64,000 bases of DNA from CADEER01 sp965216585 (GCA_965216585.1 CBDCGC010000003.1:1550001-1614000); one strand, 5' to 3'; positions 16,550-26,073 are shown, numbered from the stretch's first letter. Notes: generated from the letters alone by a model not told the origin. Numbers and translations: made by a program.

Positions 16550-18220
16550 ATGCTGGCACTGGTCGTCGCCTTCGCTCTGGCAATACGGGCCCATCGCATC
16601 GGCTGGGGACTGCCTGATTTCATCTTTCTGGATACGAAGGTCCACTTCGTCACAGTAGCGGCACGCGCCGCGGCGCTCGGCGATTGGGTACTCGATCGCT
16701 TCGTTCACCCTCCCCTCTACCCATACCTTGTATCCATCGCCACACTCGCTTGGTCTGCCCTGACTGGCAACGAAATCCACCTCTACGGCAAGTTGGCACG
16801 GGCCGACAACGCCACGATCGTGCTCATCGGGCGGTGGATGACGGTCGCCATTGCAGGTCTACTCGTCGCAGCGGTCTACTTGCTCGGCAAGCGCCTCCTC
16901 AACGCGAGAGCCGGTCTTTGGAGCGCTGCATTCTTCGCCCTCTCACCTGTCCACGTCATCGAGAGTCACCGCATCAACGTCGACACTCCCATGCTGCTGC
17001 TCTCGATCCTCGCCGCGCACCAGGCAGTCGTTGCAGTGCAAGAGCACAAGCGCGAGCACCTGCTCGCCTCCTTTGCACTCGCCGCCGCCGCCGGGGCGAC
17101 CAAGTACAGCGGCCTTTCCGCTGGAACCCTGCCGCTGTGGGCAGCGCTCACCTGGCCCGGTTCGGATTGGCGCCAGCGACTCACCCTCACAGCGCTCGGC
17201 GGTATCGTCTCACTCGTCGCCTTCACGGCCTGCATTGCCCCAGCCTTCCTCAACTGGGATCGCTTCGCGTTCGAATCCTATTCCACTCTCTACTTTGCAG
17301 CGCTGACCGGGGCACCGGGCCAAGATCTGAGCAGCGGGGCGTGGGCGTTCTCACCCTACGTCTACCTGGCGCTGATCGGCCTACCGTTCCTGCTCGGTTG
17401 GCCGATCTTCCTGACGTCGCTCGGCGGCCTGGCCGCGCTGACCAGGAGAAAGGCAGCACTGGCACCGGTTCTTGCCGGAACCCTACCGTACTTTCTCGTC
17501 CAAGGGGCGGCGGCGACGGCTCTACCGCGCTACTATCTGCCCCTCGCCCCGTGGCTGGCGATCGCCGCGGCGGCGTTCGTCGACTTCTCGACGACACACT
17601 CGAGAGCGGCTGGACGAATCCTCGGCATCCTGCTGCTCACCTACACCGCCACACTGGCGATCTCGCTGACCAATCAGATCGGCGGTTCGCCACAGCGGAT
17701 CGTGGGCAGGGCGCTCGACGACCTGGAAACCGTCAAACGCGTTCGCAGCTCTCGCCTGCCCGCCGGCAAGGACCGGCGCCTGGTCATCGGCTACCAGTCT
17801 CCGAACGTCTTCTCCTACGATTCGGTCAAGCCGCACGTGCGAAACAGGGCGAACTACAAACTCCGGCGCGTCGTCTTTTTTCCGGAAGAGATCCGCCACC
17901 CCGGTGCCGCGATCGCGTCCGACGCGGCACTGCGGCAGGACCTGGCCTGGGTCGACAAATACGGAATCGATGCCATCCTCGTCAGCAGCCGCTGGGAAAA
18001 CGCGCGCGTCCGCGGCTCTTTCCGCGGCCGGGAGGAGCAACTCTACGAGAACATCGTCGAAGGACGCTTGCACATGCGCGAGTTGGTCTCGGTACAACCG
18101 AGCTTCTTCACCCAGTCGTGGTACCTTTGGGCCGACCCCTCCCTTGGCACGATCTGGACGGCTGGCATCGGCGGCTATCGCTTGTTCGCGCGCAGCGATC
18201 TGCTCGGCAACTCGAGCTAA
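16550..18220 (+). CDS. GT39-like polytopic glycosyltransferase, C1
   Basis: A membrane protein of 556 residues with about ten to twelve helices and a soluble C-terminal part (about 410-556). The first loop holds WGLPDFIFLDTKVHF, with an acidic residue (Asp28) where GT-C enzymes keep their catalytic Asp, followed by FVHPPLYPYLVS. IESHRINVDTPMLLL is a second conserved loop. It is a tandem paralogue of the next gene, which repeats all three motifs. The start is uncertain: ATG 16550 has no Shine-Dalgarno; TTG 16484 and CTG 16526 are open alternatives, the latter behind GAGGAGG. Likely transfers a sugar from a polyprenyl-phosphate donor; acceptor unknown. Confidence 0.72.
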   Translation: MLALVVAFALAIRAHRIGWGLPDFIFLDTKVHFVTVAARAAALGDWVLDRFVHPPLYPYLVSIATLAWSALTGNEIHLYGKLARADNATIVLIGRWMTVAIAGLLVAAVYLLGKRLLNARAGLWSAAFFALSPVHVIESHRINVDTPMLLLSILAAHQAVVAVQEHKREHLLASFALAAAAGATKYSGLSAGTLPLWAALTWPGSDWRQRLTLTALGGIVSLVAFTACIAPAFLNWDRFAFESYSTLYFAALTGAPGQDLSSGAWAFSPYVYLALIGLPFLLGWPIFLTSLGGLAALTRRKAALAPVLAGTLPYFLVQGAAATALPRYYLPLAPWLAIAAAAFVDFSTTHSRAAGRILGILLLTYTATLAISLTNQIGGSPQRIVGRALDDLETVKRVRSSRLPAGKDRRLVIGYQSPNVFSYDSVKPHVRNRANYKLRRVVFFPEEIRHPGAAIASDAALRQDLAWVDKYGIDAILVSSRWENARVRGSFRGREEQLYENIVEGRLHMRELVSVQPSFFTQSWYLWADPSLGTIWTAGIGGYRLFARSDLLGNSS

Positions 18221-18241
18221 CGATTCGCCCGGCCTCAGTTG

Positions 18242-20047
18242 ATGTCAGATCGAAACTCCAGCAAGCCCGTCGCTCCCTCTTCCCCGCCGGCAGAGATGCC
18301 AGCGCTCGCGCGACGGCTATGCCTGACGGCGATTCTCGCCATCGCGATTGCAGCGCGCACCTACCGGCTCGCCTGGGGACTCCCCGAATTCATCTTCAAC
18401 GACACTCGACTGCACTTCCTGCGCGCCACACTGCACATCACGACAGCCGGCGACTGGGCTCTTCATTGGTTCGTGCACCCGCCACTGTATCCGTACGCCG
18501 TGTCGCTGGTGGCAGTGATGTGGTCGACCCTGACGGGAAACGAAATCCGGATGTCAGGCCCCGGCTCTGTCGCAGATCACGCCATGATCGTTCTACTGGG
18601 ACGCTGGCTCACCGCCACGCTCGCTGCCCTCCTGGTCGGCGCGCTCTACCTGCTGGCGAGGCGTCTACTCGGTACGCGCGCAGCCCTGTTGGCGGCGCTT
18701 CTCTTCGCGCTCGGCCCACTGCACGTTCTCGAGAACCACCGGATCAACGTCGATACGCCGATGCTCCTGCTCGCCGTGCTGTCGGCTCACCAGGCCGCCA
18801 TCGCCGTACAGGAGCGACGGACCAGCGCCCTTTTCTTCTCGTTTGCTCTGGCCGCTGCGGCGGGGTGCGCGAAATATACCGGGCTCTATGCGGGAACGCT
18901 TCCCCTGTGGATCGCGCTGACCTGGCCCGGTGACTGGAAGTCACGCGCCCGTCTCCTCGTCTCCGGCGGCGTGGTTTCAGCCATCGCGCTCGCACTCCTG
19001 CTCAGCCCCGTTCTCCTCAATTGGGACCGCTTCATCAAGAACGTGGTCGAGCTCTTCCACCTCGGCATGTACAGCGGCGCACCGACGCAGAACCTGGAAG
19101 GCACGAGCTGGGTCTACGTACCATACCTCTACGTCATTTTCGTCGGCCTGCCATTCATGCTCGGTTGGCCGGTCTATCTCATGGCCATCGCCGGTCTCGT
19201 CAGTCTCGCCGCCGGCGACCGCAAGGTCTTTTCGCACGTCGCCGCTTCGACCGTTCCCTACTTCATCCTTCAAGGAGGTGCAGAAACGGCGACCGCACGC
19301 TACTACCTGCCGCTGGCACCGCACCTGACGATCGCCGCGGCGGCAGCGATGACCTCGCTGCGCAAGTACTCCGTCTTCTTCGGCAACGCCTGCATCGCCA
19401 TCGTCGTAGCCTACTCGGCGCTCTTGGTGGGGAGCCAACTGTCCCGTCTCGACGGCGCCCCCCAGATTGCAATCGGCCAGGCGTTGCAAAACGCAGCAGC
19501 CGAAAAGGGTGGTAGGACAGCCAAGTCGCAACGGCTCATGGTTGCGTACCCCGAGTGGACAGCCCACAAGTACGACGCCATCCTTCCCCACTTCCAGCGT
19601 CGCAACATTCGGATCGCGTTCTTCGCCCAATGGTTGCGTGCCATCGATCCCGACCCCGATCCGTACTCCGCACGAGTCACGCACGTGGACTGGCTCGAAC
19701 GACGGCGCATCGACGCCGTCGTTCTCCCCAACCGCTGGCGGGCCTACGTGCTGCGCAAACGCGAAGAGAACCACGAAACCCGCTTCTACGAGAACCTGAT
19801 CAACGGCAGTCTCGGCTACGAAAAAGTAGCCGATGAGGCCAGTCGATTCTTCACACAGTCGCTGTACGATTGGGCCGATCCTGCCCTGTCGACGACATGG
19901 GTGGCGGGGATCGAGGGATACGAGCTCTATTTGCGATTCGATCTCGCCGAAAAAGTCCGCGCCGCGCGGCGACGGCACATGTCTCAGAGCGAGTCGGGCA
20001 CGCGGGCGGAAAAGAGGCGGCGCGGCCCGGGCTCGAGCCCGATGTAA
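18242..20047 (+). CDS. GT39-like polytopic glycosyltransferase, C2
   Basis: A 601-residue paralogue of C1, 21 bases downstream. WGLPEFIFNDTRLHF (Asp54), FVHPPLYPYAVS and LENHRINVDTPMLLL match C1 nearly residue for residue, and both end in a soluble region with the pattern YENxxxGxxxxxxV near the C-terminus. ATG 18242 is used; a TTG lies directly before it. The last 64 bases overlap the end of the convergent gene 19984-21435; that stretch encodes a polar, Arg- and Ser-rich tail that looks like an extension beyond the family end. Predicted GT-C enzyme acting outside the cytoplasm. Confidence 0.75.
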   Translation: MSDRNSSKPVAPSSPPAEMPALARRLCLTAILAIAIAARTYRLAWGLPEFIFNDTRLHFLRATLHITTAGDWALHWFVHPPLYPYAVSLVAVMWSTLTGNEIRMSGPGSVADHAMIVLLGRWLTATLAALLVGALYLLARRLLGTRAALLAALLFALGPLHVLENHRINVDTPMLLLAVLSAHQAAIAVQERRTSALFFSFALAAAAGCAKYTGLYAGTLPLWIALTWPGDWKSRARLLVSGGVVSAIALALLLSPVLLNWDRFIKNVVELFHLGMYSGAPTQNLEGTSWVYVPYLYVIFVGLPFMLGWPVYLMAIAGLVSLAAGDRKVFSHVAASTVPYFILQGGAETATARYYLPLAPHLTIAAAAAMTSLRKYSVFFGNACIAIVVAYSALLVGSQLSRLDGAPQIAIGQALQNAAAEKGGRTAKSQRLMVAYPEWTAHKYDAILPHFQRRNIRIAFFAQWLRAIDPDPDPYSARVTHVDWLERRRIDAVVLPNRWRAYVLRKREENHETRFYENLINGSLGYEKVADEASRFFTQSLYDWADPALSTTWVAGIEGYELYLRFDLAEKVRAARRRHMSQSESGTRAEKRRRGPGSSPM

Positions 20048-21435
20048 ATCTCGACACAAGCACGGTCGCCGGCCAATGCTTTCGGCCCTCCTTCGATGAA
20101 GATCTCATGTCGCTGCCGTGGATGCAGGGCGTTCAGGAGGCCACCGGTGAGAAAGTTCAGCGTAAAACGATCGTCGCCGCTCCAGCGCTGGCTCTCCTCG
20201 GGGCGAAGATGCACGCACCCACCACGCTCGAGTGTACGTGTCGACAGCACCTGAGCGATATCCCGATTGACGGCGCCTTGCGGCGCGCGGCCGCGGTCGA
20301 CGAGAATCGCCAACGGTAGCGCCGCACACACGAGACCCAGCGCCACCGCATCGACGGCGCTGAGGCGGCGCGCCGAGACCAACCTTCGCGCGGCATGGAA
20401 GTGTGCCCCGAGAAGCAAGGCCGCCGGTGCTTCCAAGCTCATGGCCACGCGTGTGTGCGCGTACAAGAAACCGAGAAACGGCACCATCACGATCACCAAC
20501 CAAGCGACGCAAAGAGCGGTATTCCGAGCGAGCTCACCAAGCACCGCACTACGCTTCCACGCGGACACCCAAACGGCAGCGATGAGGGCAACGGCAGCCG
20601 TCGCGAGCCACAGACTTTCGTGCGCCAACAGCCACGCGTAGCCTATGGCGTTCAAATACACATGCGGGCCGTAGGCCATCACGTACTGGAACGGCATCTT
20701 CATTGCGGGCGGCGGGATGACCCACCAGCGAAACACGGCGAAGACAGACACGATCGCCAGCGACGGCGCCGCCATGGTGATCGCCCGCCATGCGCGATCC
20801 AACCCAACGCCACTGCCGCGCGCCAACGCGAGCAAGACCAGCACCCCCGGGATGAGCACCCCCAGCTCGTTGCACATGAGCGCGAGGACGGTCGCCAAGC
20901 ACCAAACGGCGATCCAACGCCGCCGGCCACCGCCGAGCGTCTCCAGAAACGCGGTTACGCTGATCAAAAAGAACACCCGCACGCCGAGGTGCTGGAACAC
21001 CGACGCCCAGAACATCTCGACGCTGCTCGGATACATGATGAGTAACACCAGCCCGCAGAACAGCGAAGAGCAGCGGTCGAATCCGAGCTGACACGCGATG
21101 CGGGCGACCAACAGTGCGGCCAGAGCGTGGGCGGCAACGTTCACCACCAACAACGGAAACGGCGAGACCCCGAAGAGTCGAGTGCCCAGCCAGAAGAAGA
21201 CCTCGATCGAGAGAGGCCGGTAGCTCCACCACCAGCGCGATTCGAAGGGAAAGAAGATCTCCCACCAACCGCGGGGGTCGCGCTGCGCACGGGCGAGAAA
21301 GATGAAATCGTCGCCAAAGAACCACTCGTGCGAAGCGACCCAGATCTGAAGCGCCACGACCAGCAGAGAGATCGCGACGCCGGCGATCAAGAACCACCGC
21401 GGACACATCGTCCGGTCGCCATCGCGAACGCTCAT
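19984..21435 (-). CDS. Polytopic membrane protein, GT-C-like
   Basis: A 483-residue protein with about ten hydrophobic helices and a 70-residue soluble C-terminus. The first extracytoplasmic loop has FFGDDFIFLARAQ with an Asp pair at 42-43, followed by SRWWWSYRPLSIEVFFW, which resembles the DD and YRP features of TMTC and other GT-C transferases. The ATG complementary to 21433-21435 overlaps the stop of a 104-codon gene (ATGA), with AAGGGG upstream, so the two are translationally coupled. Its end overlaps C2 by 64 bases. A glycosyltransferase role is inference from fold-level features. Confidence 0.65.
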   Translation of the reverse strand: MSVRDGDRTMCPRWFLIAGVAISLLVVALQIWVASHEWFFGDDFIFLARAQRDPRGWWEIFFPFESRWWWSYRPLSIEVFFWLGTRLFGVSPFPLLVVNVAAHALAALLVARIACQLGFDRCSSLFCGLVLLIMYPSSVEMFWASVFQHLGVRVFFLISVTAFLETLGGGRRRWIAVWCLATVLALMCNELGVLIPGVLVLLALARGSGVGLDRAWRAITMAAPSLAIVSVFAVFRWWVIPPPAMKMPFQYVMAYGPHVYLNAIGYAWLLAHESLWLATAAVALIAAVWVSAWKRSAVLGELARNTALCVAWLVIVMVPFLGFLYAHTRVAMSLEAPAALLLGAHFHAARRLVSARRLSAVDAVALGLVCAALPLAILVDRGRAPQGAVNRDIAQVLSTRTLERGGCVHLRPEESQRWSGDDRFTLNFLTGGLLNALHPRQRHEIFIEGGPKALAGDRACVEIYIGLEPGPRRLFSARVPDSL

Positions 21436-21746
21436 GATCGACACCCCTTGCCGTTCATCAGCCCGCAACCGGTGTCGCACGCGGTCGTGTTCGCCGCCGC
21501 CGGCACTTCGGGCAACAGCGCCTTCGCGCCGACCCGACACAGCCAACCCATCGACGACGAGATAGCGAGGTAGTAGGAAAGCAGACCCGCCGCGGCGACG
21601 AAGATGAACTCAGTGCTAGCGAAGACCATTTCCGACCGAAGCTCGGCGTTTCCGAACAGCTGTGAGCGCGCGGCGGCCAGACACGGCCCGAGGCGTTCTC
21701 GTGTCACCGCACCGACACCTACCACAGTGTCGAACGCGGATTCCAT
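21432..21746 (-). CDS. Small single-helix membrane protein with Cys-containing tail
   Basis: A 104-residue gene directly upstream of, and overlapping by 4 bases (ATGA), the GT-C-like gene 19984-21435. It begins MESAFDTVVGVGAVTRERLG, has one hydrophobic segment (about 47-66, FIFVAAAGLLSYYLAISSSM) and a C-terminal tail with three Cys in CDTGCGLMNGKGC. No family is recognised. The coupled stop/start and the clean membrane helix are the evidence that it is real; without it a 368-base gap would be left. The frame continues upstream into the divergent B1 gene, but that part is antisense to B1 coding sequence and is left out. It could be an accessory subunit of the downstream protein. Confidence 0.5.
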   Translation of the reverse strand: MESAFDTVVGVGAVTRERLGPCLAAARSQLFGNAELRSEMVFASTEFIFVAAAGLLSYYLAISSSMGWLCRVGAKALLPEVPAAANTTACDTGCGLMNGKGCRS

Positions 21747-21803
21747 CCGCGCCAGAGGATGTCGAGGCCACGCCCCAGCGCGGCGGCTCAGCCCGGTTGT
21801 CGA

Positions 21804-23966
21804 ATGAGCTCGCCCAAACGAGCTCCGTGCGAGAGCCGGCCGCCGGACCTGTTGCTGGCACTCGGCGCGGCCCTGCTGGCCCTGGTGCTCCAAGCGCCCT
21901 TTGCGCAACGCCACGCCGTGTTGGTGGATGAAGGTGTGCTCCTCCAGATCGCGGACAACATTCTCGACGGAAAAGTCCCCTACCGCGACGCCGCGCACAA
22001 CGTCTTCCCGTTCGTCTTCTATCTCGCCGCCGGTGTCTTCAAGCTCTTCGGCACGTCGATCGAAGCGGCGCGGATGTTGGCGGCATGCATCTTCGCCGTC
22101 GCCACCGGCGCCATGATACTCATCGCCCGGTGGTGGTGTAGTCGCGCCGAAGCCCTGTTCTTCCTGGTGCTCATTCTCTGCTACCGGGTGTGGTCGTTTC
22201 CGCACTGGCACATGCTCAACTACTCGCCCCTGGCGGTGGCTCTGTCCCTCGTCGCCACCTGGTTGGTCGGCGAACAGATCTACCGCACGAGCCACCGTTG
22301 GTCGGCCTTTGCCGGCATCGCCTGCGGCCTCGCCATCCTGTCGAAACAGGATTCCGGCGGCGCTACCGCACTCGCGCTCGGCATCGCCCTGCTGACCCTG
22401 GGGGCATCGACGACGTGGAACGACCGATTCCGGCGTGCCGCGATCTTTGGCTCAATCACCACCGGCGTCGTTCTATCCTGCCTGGCCGCCGTCTGGAGTG
22501 CCGGATTCTTGACTGAAATGCTGCGCGACACATTCTACGGCCCGCTCTATGGAGTGTCGAACTTCGACTACCTACGCCGCCCAGCGCTCTTGCCCCTGCT
22601 CTCCCAGGATCCGCATTTGCGCGAAAACATCTTCTCCTACTTTCCGCCGATCCTGATGGACCCCTACGGCAAGGTCCTCATGAGCACCCGCATCTTTCGC
22701 GAAAGTGGCATCGTCGACACCGTCATGCGGGCGATCTACCACGCGCCGTGGATCATCGCTCTGGTGACGGCGCTGCCGACCGCTTACATCTTTCTCACCC
22801 GACGAGCGCAGGTCGATCAGCACCGCATCCTGCTGCTGCTGTTGGCGGGCGCCTTTCTACTCGCCTTCAACCGGCCACACGATTGGGTACACCTGCTCGT
22901 CCTATACCCAGCCACTCTGATCCTGCTGGCGTCGCTGGTGCCGATGATTCGCCGGCGATCCATCATCAGGTGGACCGTCGCACTAGCAGTCAGCGCGACC
23001 GCGGCTCTTTCCATCCACCTCGCGATCGAGTTCCGGCAAAGCCACTCCACTAGCGTCGAGACCGCGCACGGTAGGTTCTACGAGGAACCGCGCTACGCCG
23101 ACTCCCTCCGACCAGTGATCCGAGCGCTTGCCGCCACGTCACCAACGACACCGCTTCTGGCATACCCGCACCACGCCTATCTGAACTTTCTCGCCCACCG
23201 CGATCATCCGAACCGCTACCTGTACTTGTGGCCGGTCGAGTGGAACCAGAACCGCGACAAGGAAATCATCCAAACCCTGGAAAGCCGCCCCGACACGACG
23301 GTCTTGTACAGCCCCGACCGAATGCTGCACCTGGGTGCTCCGCGCGAATTCGCACCGGAGATCTTCACCTACCTGGTCGACCACTACTCCATCGCCGAGA
23401 TCTATGGCGCTCCCGCGCAAGGCCCGGTCTTCTTCCGTCTGGTGCGCCACACCGACTCCCGCGACAGACCGTTGAGCGAGGCTGCGATCGAGTCCGCCTC
23501 ATTGACCAAGCAGCCTCGGCTGGGCGAGGCGCAGCCACTTGTCGGCGGAGGCGCCGGGTTCATCCACCTGGTCCAATGGCCCTTTCGCAGAGTCGTTGCG
23601 GTCAAAACGCAGCCGGCAGCCGAAGTGGCGGTGCGCATTCCGATGACAGCCAAAGCCGGGGACCGCATCCTCACCAGCCACGCCACCAATCCCAATTATT
23701 GGTCCGACATCTTTACGCCACCCGTGCGGTTCCGCCTCGCCATCGCCGGCCGCGACGGCGAGAAGACGGTCTACCAACGCGAGGTCAAGAGCGGGCCCAA
23801 CCTGGAAGATCGCAAGTGGTTCGAAGTCTCCGCCGATCTGAGCGAGTGGCAGGGGCAACGCATCGAGCTCGTTCTCGGCGTCTTTACTCGCTGGGGCACC
23901 AAACCGGACGAGGAACTCGCCGGCTGGGAAATCCCCCGCATCGTCAGTGACCGTCAAGAGAAATGA
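21804..23966 (+). CDS. GT-C-like membrane protein with C-terminal beta domain, B1
   Basis: A 720-residue protein: about eleven helices (roughly 14-430), then a soluble region with a likely beta-sandwich (about 570-715). The first loop holds LVDEGVLLQIADNILDGKVP and then YRD, with Asp42-Glu43 placed like the GT39 DE motif. LSKQDSG near residue 185 is shared with B2 and B3. The C-terminal part ends GWEIPRIV, matching GWAEPQII in B2. Start ATG 21804; an upstream TTG/ATG would add low-complexity residues. It converges on B2 with a 23-base overlap. Probable polyprenyl-phosphate-sugar-dependent transferase; no substrate can be assigned. Confidence 0.7.
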   Translation: MSSPKRAPCESRPPDLLLALGAALLALVLQAPFAQRHAVLVDEGVLLQIADNILDGKVPYRDAAHNVFPFVFYLAAGVFKLFGTSIEAARMLAACIFAVATGAMILIARWWCSRAEALFFLVLILCYRVWSFPHWHMLNYSPLAVALSLVATWLVGEQIYRTSHRWSAFAGIACGLAILSKQDSGGATALALGIALLTLGASTTWNDRFRRAAIFGSITTGVVLSCLAAVWSAGFLTEMLRDTFYGPLYGVSNFDYLRRPALLPLLSQDPHLRENIFSYFPPILMDPYGKVLMSTRIFRESGIVDTVMRAIYHAPWIIALVTALPTAYIFLTRRAQVDQHRILLLLLAGAFLLAFNRPHDWVHLLVLYPATLILLASLVPMIRRRSIIRWTVALAVSATAALSIHLAIEFRQSHSTSVETAHGRFYEEPRYADSLRPVIRALAATSPTTPLLAYPHHAYLNFLAHRDHPNRYLYLWPVEWNQNRDKEIIQTLESRPDTTVLYSPDRMLHLGAPREFAPEIFTYLVDHYSIAEIYGAPAQGPVFFRLVRHTDSRDRPLSEAAIESASLTKQPRLGEAQPLVGGGAGFIHLVQWPFRRVVAVKTQPAAEVAVRIPMTAKAGDRILTSHATNPNYWSDIFTPPVRFRLAIAGRDGEKTVYQREVKSGPNLEDRKWFEVSADLSEWQGQRIELVLGVFTRWGTKPDEELAGWEIPRIVSDRQEK

Positions 23967-26067
23967 TTTGCGGCTCAGCCCAACCGGCGACGCCGCGGGC
24001 AACGCCCGCCTCTTCGGCATTGGCGCAAAAGTGCAGATCGACACAGTGCCCAGTCGCCGCGGCGAGGGGAACGATCACTTCGACCGGTCCAACCTGCGTT
24101 TCGATCGTCCTGGAAAAGCGCGAAGCCGGCTGCGGCCCGCCGAGCCGCAGCTCGAAGTGAATTCGTTTCCCCGCCGGCAAGCCCCACCCTTCCGGATGCC
24201 CACTCACCCAGGCGGCGACGGCCTCCCCCGGCGCCACGCAGTGGTGTCTGAGGAAGCATCTCTCTTTTCCGGCTACGCTGACATCGAGTGACACCGTTCG
24301 GTAGACCACCCAATGGTCGCGCTGAAGAGGCGGGTTCTCACGCTCTGTCCGCCCCAGAGTGTAGGCAACCCGCACCGGCTCGATGGAGCCGATCGCCCCA
24401 CCTTCCCAGAGATCGACGACGCGCTCGAGCGGCACGTCGCGGCCGCGGCGCAACACCACGGCAGTATCGGATAGCGCACGCTCGAACGAAAACTCCGAGC
24501 CCATCTGCATCGCCGTGCGCGGCGCGTAGGCATAGAGCGGAGCCGGCGCCGTCGGCACGATCTTGGGGTTGTAGACGACTTTGTCGGCGTTCGCCGTCGC
24601 CCGAGCGAGGTTGACGTCATCGGCATCGCCGGCAACCAACCCCGGCATCACGAGATCGTTGGCGGCGAGAATCGGTCGATCGGTCAGAAAATAGTAGAGA
24701 GCGTTGTAGGGCATGAACAGAATACGGGTCTCAGGCGGTTGGCGAGCGAGATAGTCGAGCGTGCCGCGGACGTTGGCAGCCGTTCTCGCCACGTCGAGAA
24801 TGCGCCCGCGCGGCGTCTCGATCGGCACATCGTAAACGCTGCAGACCGCGACAGTCCCGGCCAGACCGTAGGCCATCCAAGCCGTCCAGATGAAGAGCCC
24901 GGGAATCTTGCCAAGCAGCCCGCCGGCGGCGTACCAGCGACCGAAAAGAAGCGCTACCGGCATGAGCAAGAGGGTGTAGAGATTCATCAGGTGCGACCAG
25001 TCGGCGCGAAAGATCAAGGCATAGCCAATCGCCGCAACCGCTGCGATGAGCACCATCGACGAGCGCTCGGCCAAAGCCAGATGCTCGCCGCCGCGCAACG
25101 CCGTAGCAACCAGCAAGGCCACCGACAACCAGGGCAGATAGTAGACCGCTTTGACGATGGCCTCGAACAGCAACATCACGCTGCGGTCGTAGACGTTGAT
25201 CGTACTGGCCCAGCTCAACTCGACGAACGCGGCTGGAAAATAGGAGAATACCAACAGGAAGAGATCTCCGCCGCGTTTCGACCACGGTTGGAGGCCGGGC
25301 AGAGGAACCTGGTAGTCGGCCGGTACGGCAGCGAGATCGAGGACGGTGCGGTTCAAGAAGGCCAACCCGGCACCGTGCCACGAGTAGTAGGCAAGCAATA
25401 CGACGATCGGCACCAGCGCAACCAACCCGAGCGTCACCAGCGTCCCGAGCAGATCACTCAACCGCCGGCTCTCCGCGGTCATCCAGTCAAACACCACAGC
25501 GACGGTCATCGCCAGCGCGGCGTATGCTCCATAGTCCTGCTTGGCGGAGATCGCCAGGCCGACCAGCAACCCAGCCGACACCAAGCAGATGCGCTTGCGC
25601 CCCCGAAACCACTCCAACAATGCCCACAGCGCACCCACTTTGAACGGTAGTGCCACCTGCGTGTAGTTCACCATCGTCCACAGCGGAAAGCCGAGCGCCT
25701 TGATCGGCCACAGAGCCAGGGCCGCCGCCAGGGCGACGCGTCTCGGCAAGACCAACAAGAAGATCCGGTGGACGATGACGACGACCACGGCAAAGAGCAA
25801 TGCGATACTCACCCTGCCGACCATCATCGTCGGATCGAAGATCCGGTAGAGCAAACCGAGCAACTCGTAACAGAGCGGCGCGACGAAGGTCAGGCGATCG
25901 CGATAGAGAACCTCGCCATTGGCCAGGCTCTGTCCGATCGCCAGGATCGACCCCTCGTCATAGAGGGAAACCCCTCGCTCGAGAAAGAGAAGCTGAAACG
26001 AGCCCGTGGCCAGGAACAACGCGAGCGAGGCACGCCACGATTCAGATTCTTGCACGTGCACCGACAA
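23944..26067 (-). CDS. GT-C-like membrane protein with C-terminal beta domain, B2
   Basis: A 707-residue paralogue of B1 on the opposite strand. SLYDEGSILAIGQSLANGEV then LYRD gives Asp37-Glu38; ISAKQDYG and FRADWSHLMNLY follow the B1 pattern (LSKQDSG, RPHDWVHLLVLY). After about eleven helices a soluble region (about 420-707) ends in a beta domain with GWAEPQIIS. The start is taken as TTG complementary to 26065-26067, 6 bases after GGGGGAG; GTG at 26061 is possible. Starting at the outermost TTG (26133) would leave only 10 bases to the divergent radical SAM gene. Its end overlaps B1 by 23 bases. Confidence 0.7.
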   Translation of the reverse strand: MSVHVQESESWRASLALFLATGSFQLLFLERGVSLYDEGSILAIGQSLANGEVLYRDRLTFVAPLCYELLGLLYRIFDPTMMVGRVSIALLFAVVVVIVHRIFLLVLPRRVALAAALALWPIKALGFPLWTMVNYTQVALPFKVGALWALLEWFRGRKRICLVSAGLLVGLAISAKQDYGAYAALAMTVAVVFDWMTAESRRLSDLLGTLVTLGLVALVPIVVLLAYYSWHGAGLAFLNRTVLDLAAVPADYQVPLPGLQPWSKRGGDLFLLVFSYFPAAFVELSWASTINVYDRSVMLLFEAIVKAVYYLPWLSVALLVATALRGGEHLALAERSSMVLIAAVAAIGYALIFRADWSHLMNLYTLLLMPVALLFGRWYAAGGLLGKIPGLFIWTAWMAYGLAGTVAVCSVYDVPIETPRGRILDVARTAANVRGTLDYLARQPPETRILFMPYNALYYFLTDRPILAANDLVMPGLVAGDADDVNLARATANADKVVYNPKIVPTAPAPLYAYAPRTAMQMGSEFSFERALSDTAVVLRRGRDVPLERVVDLWEGGAIGSIEPVRVAYTLGRTERENPPLQRDHWVVYRTVSLDVSVAGKERCFLRHHCVAPGEAVAAWVSGHPEGWGLPAGKRIHFELRLGGPQPASRFSRTIETQVGPVEVIVPLAAATGHCVDLHFCANAEEAGVARGVAGWAEPQIISLDGH

Positions 26068-26073
26068 GATGAG

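Noticed and set aside
16684..18933. A 749-codon open frame overlapping C1 and C2 in another frame
   Set aside because: Composition is rich in Arg, Pro and Ala with no hydrophobic helices or motifs, while the C1 and C2 frames give clear membrane proteins with shared motifs.
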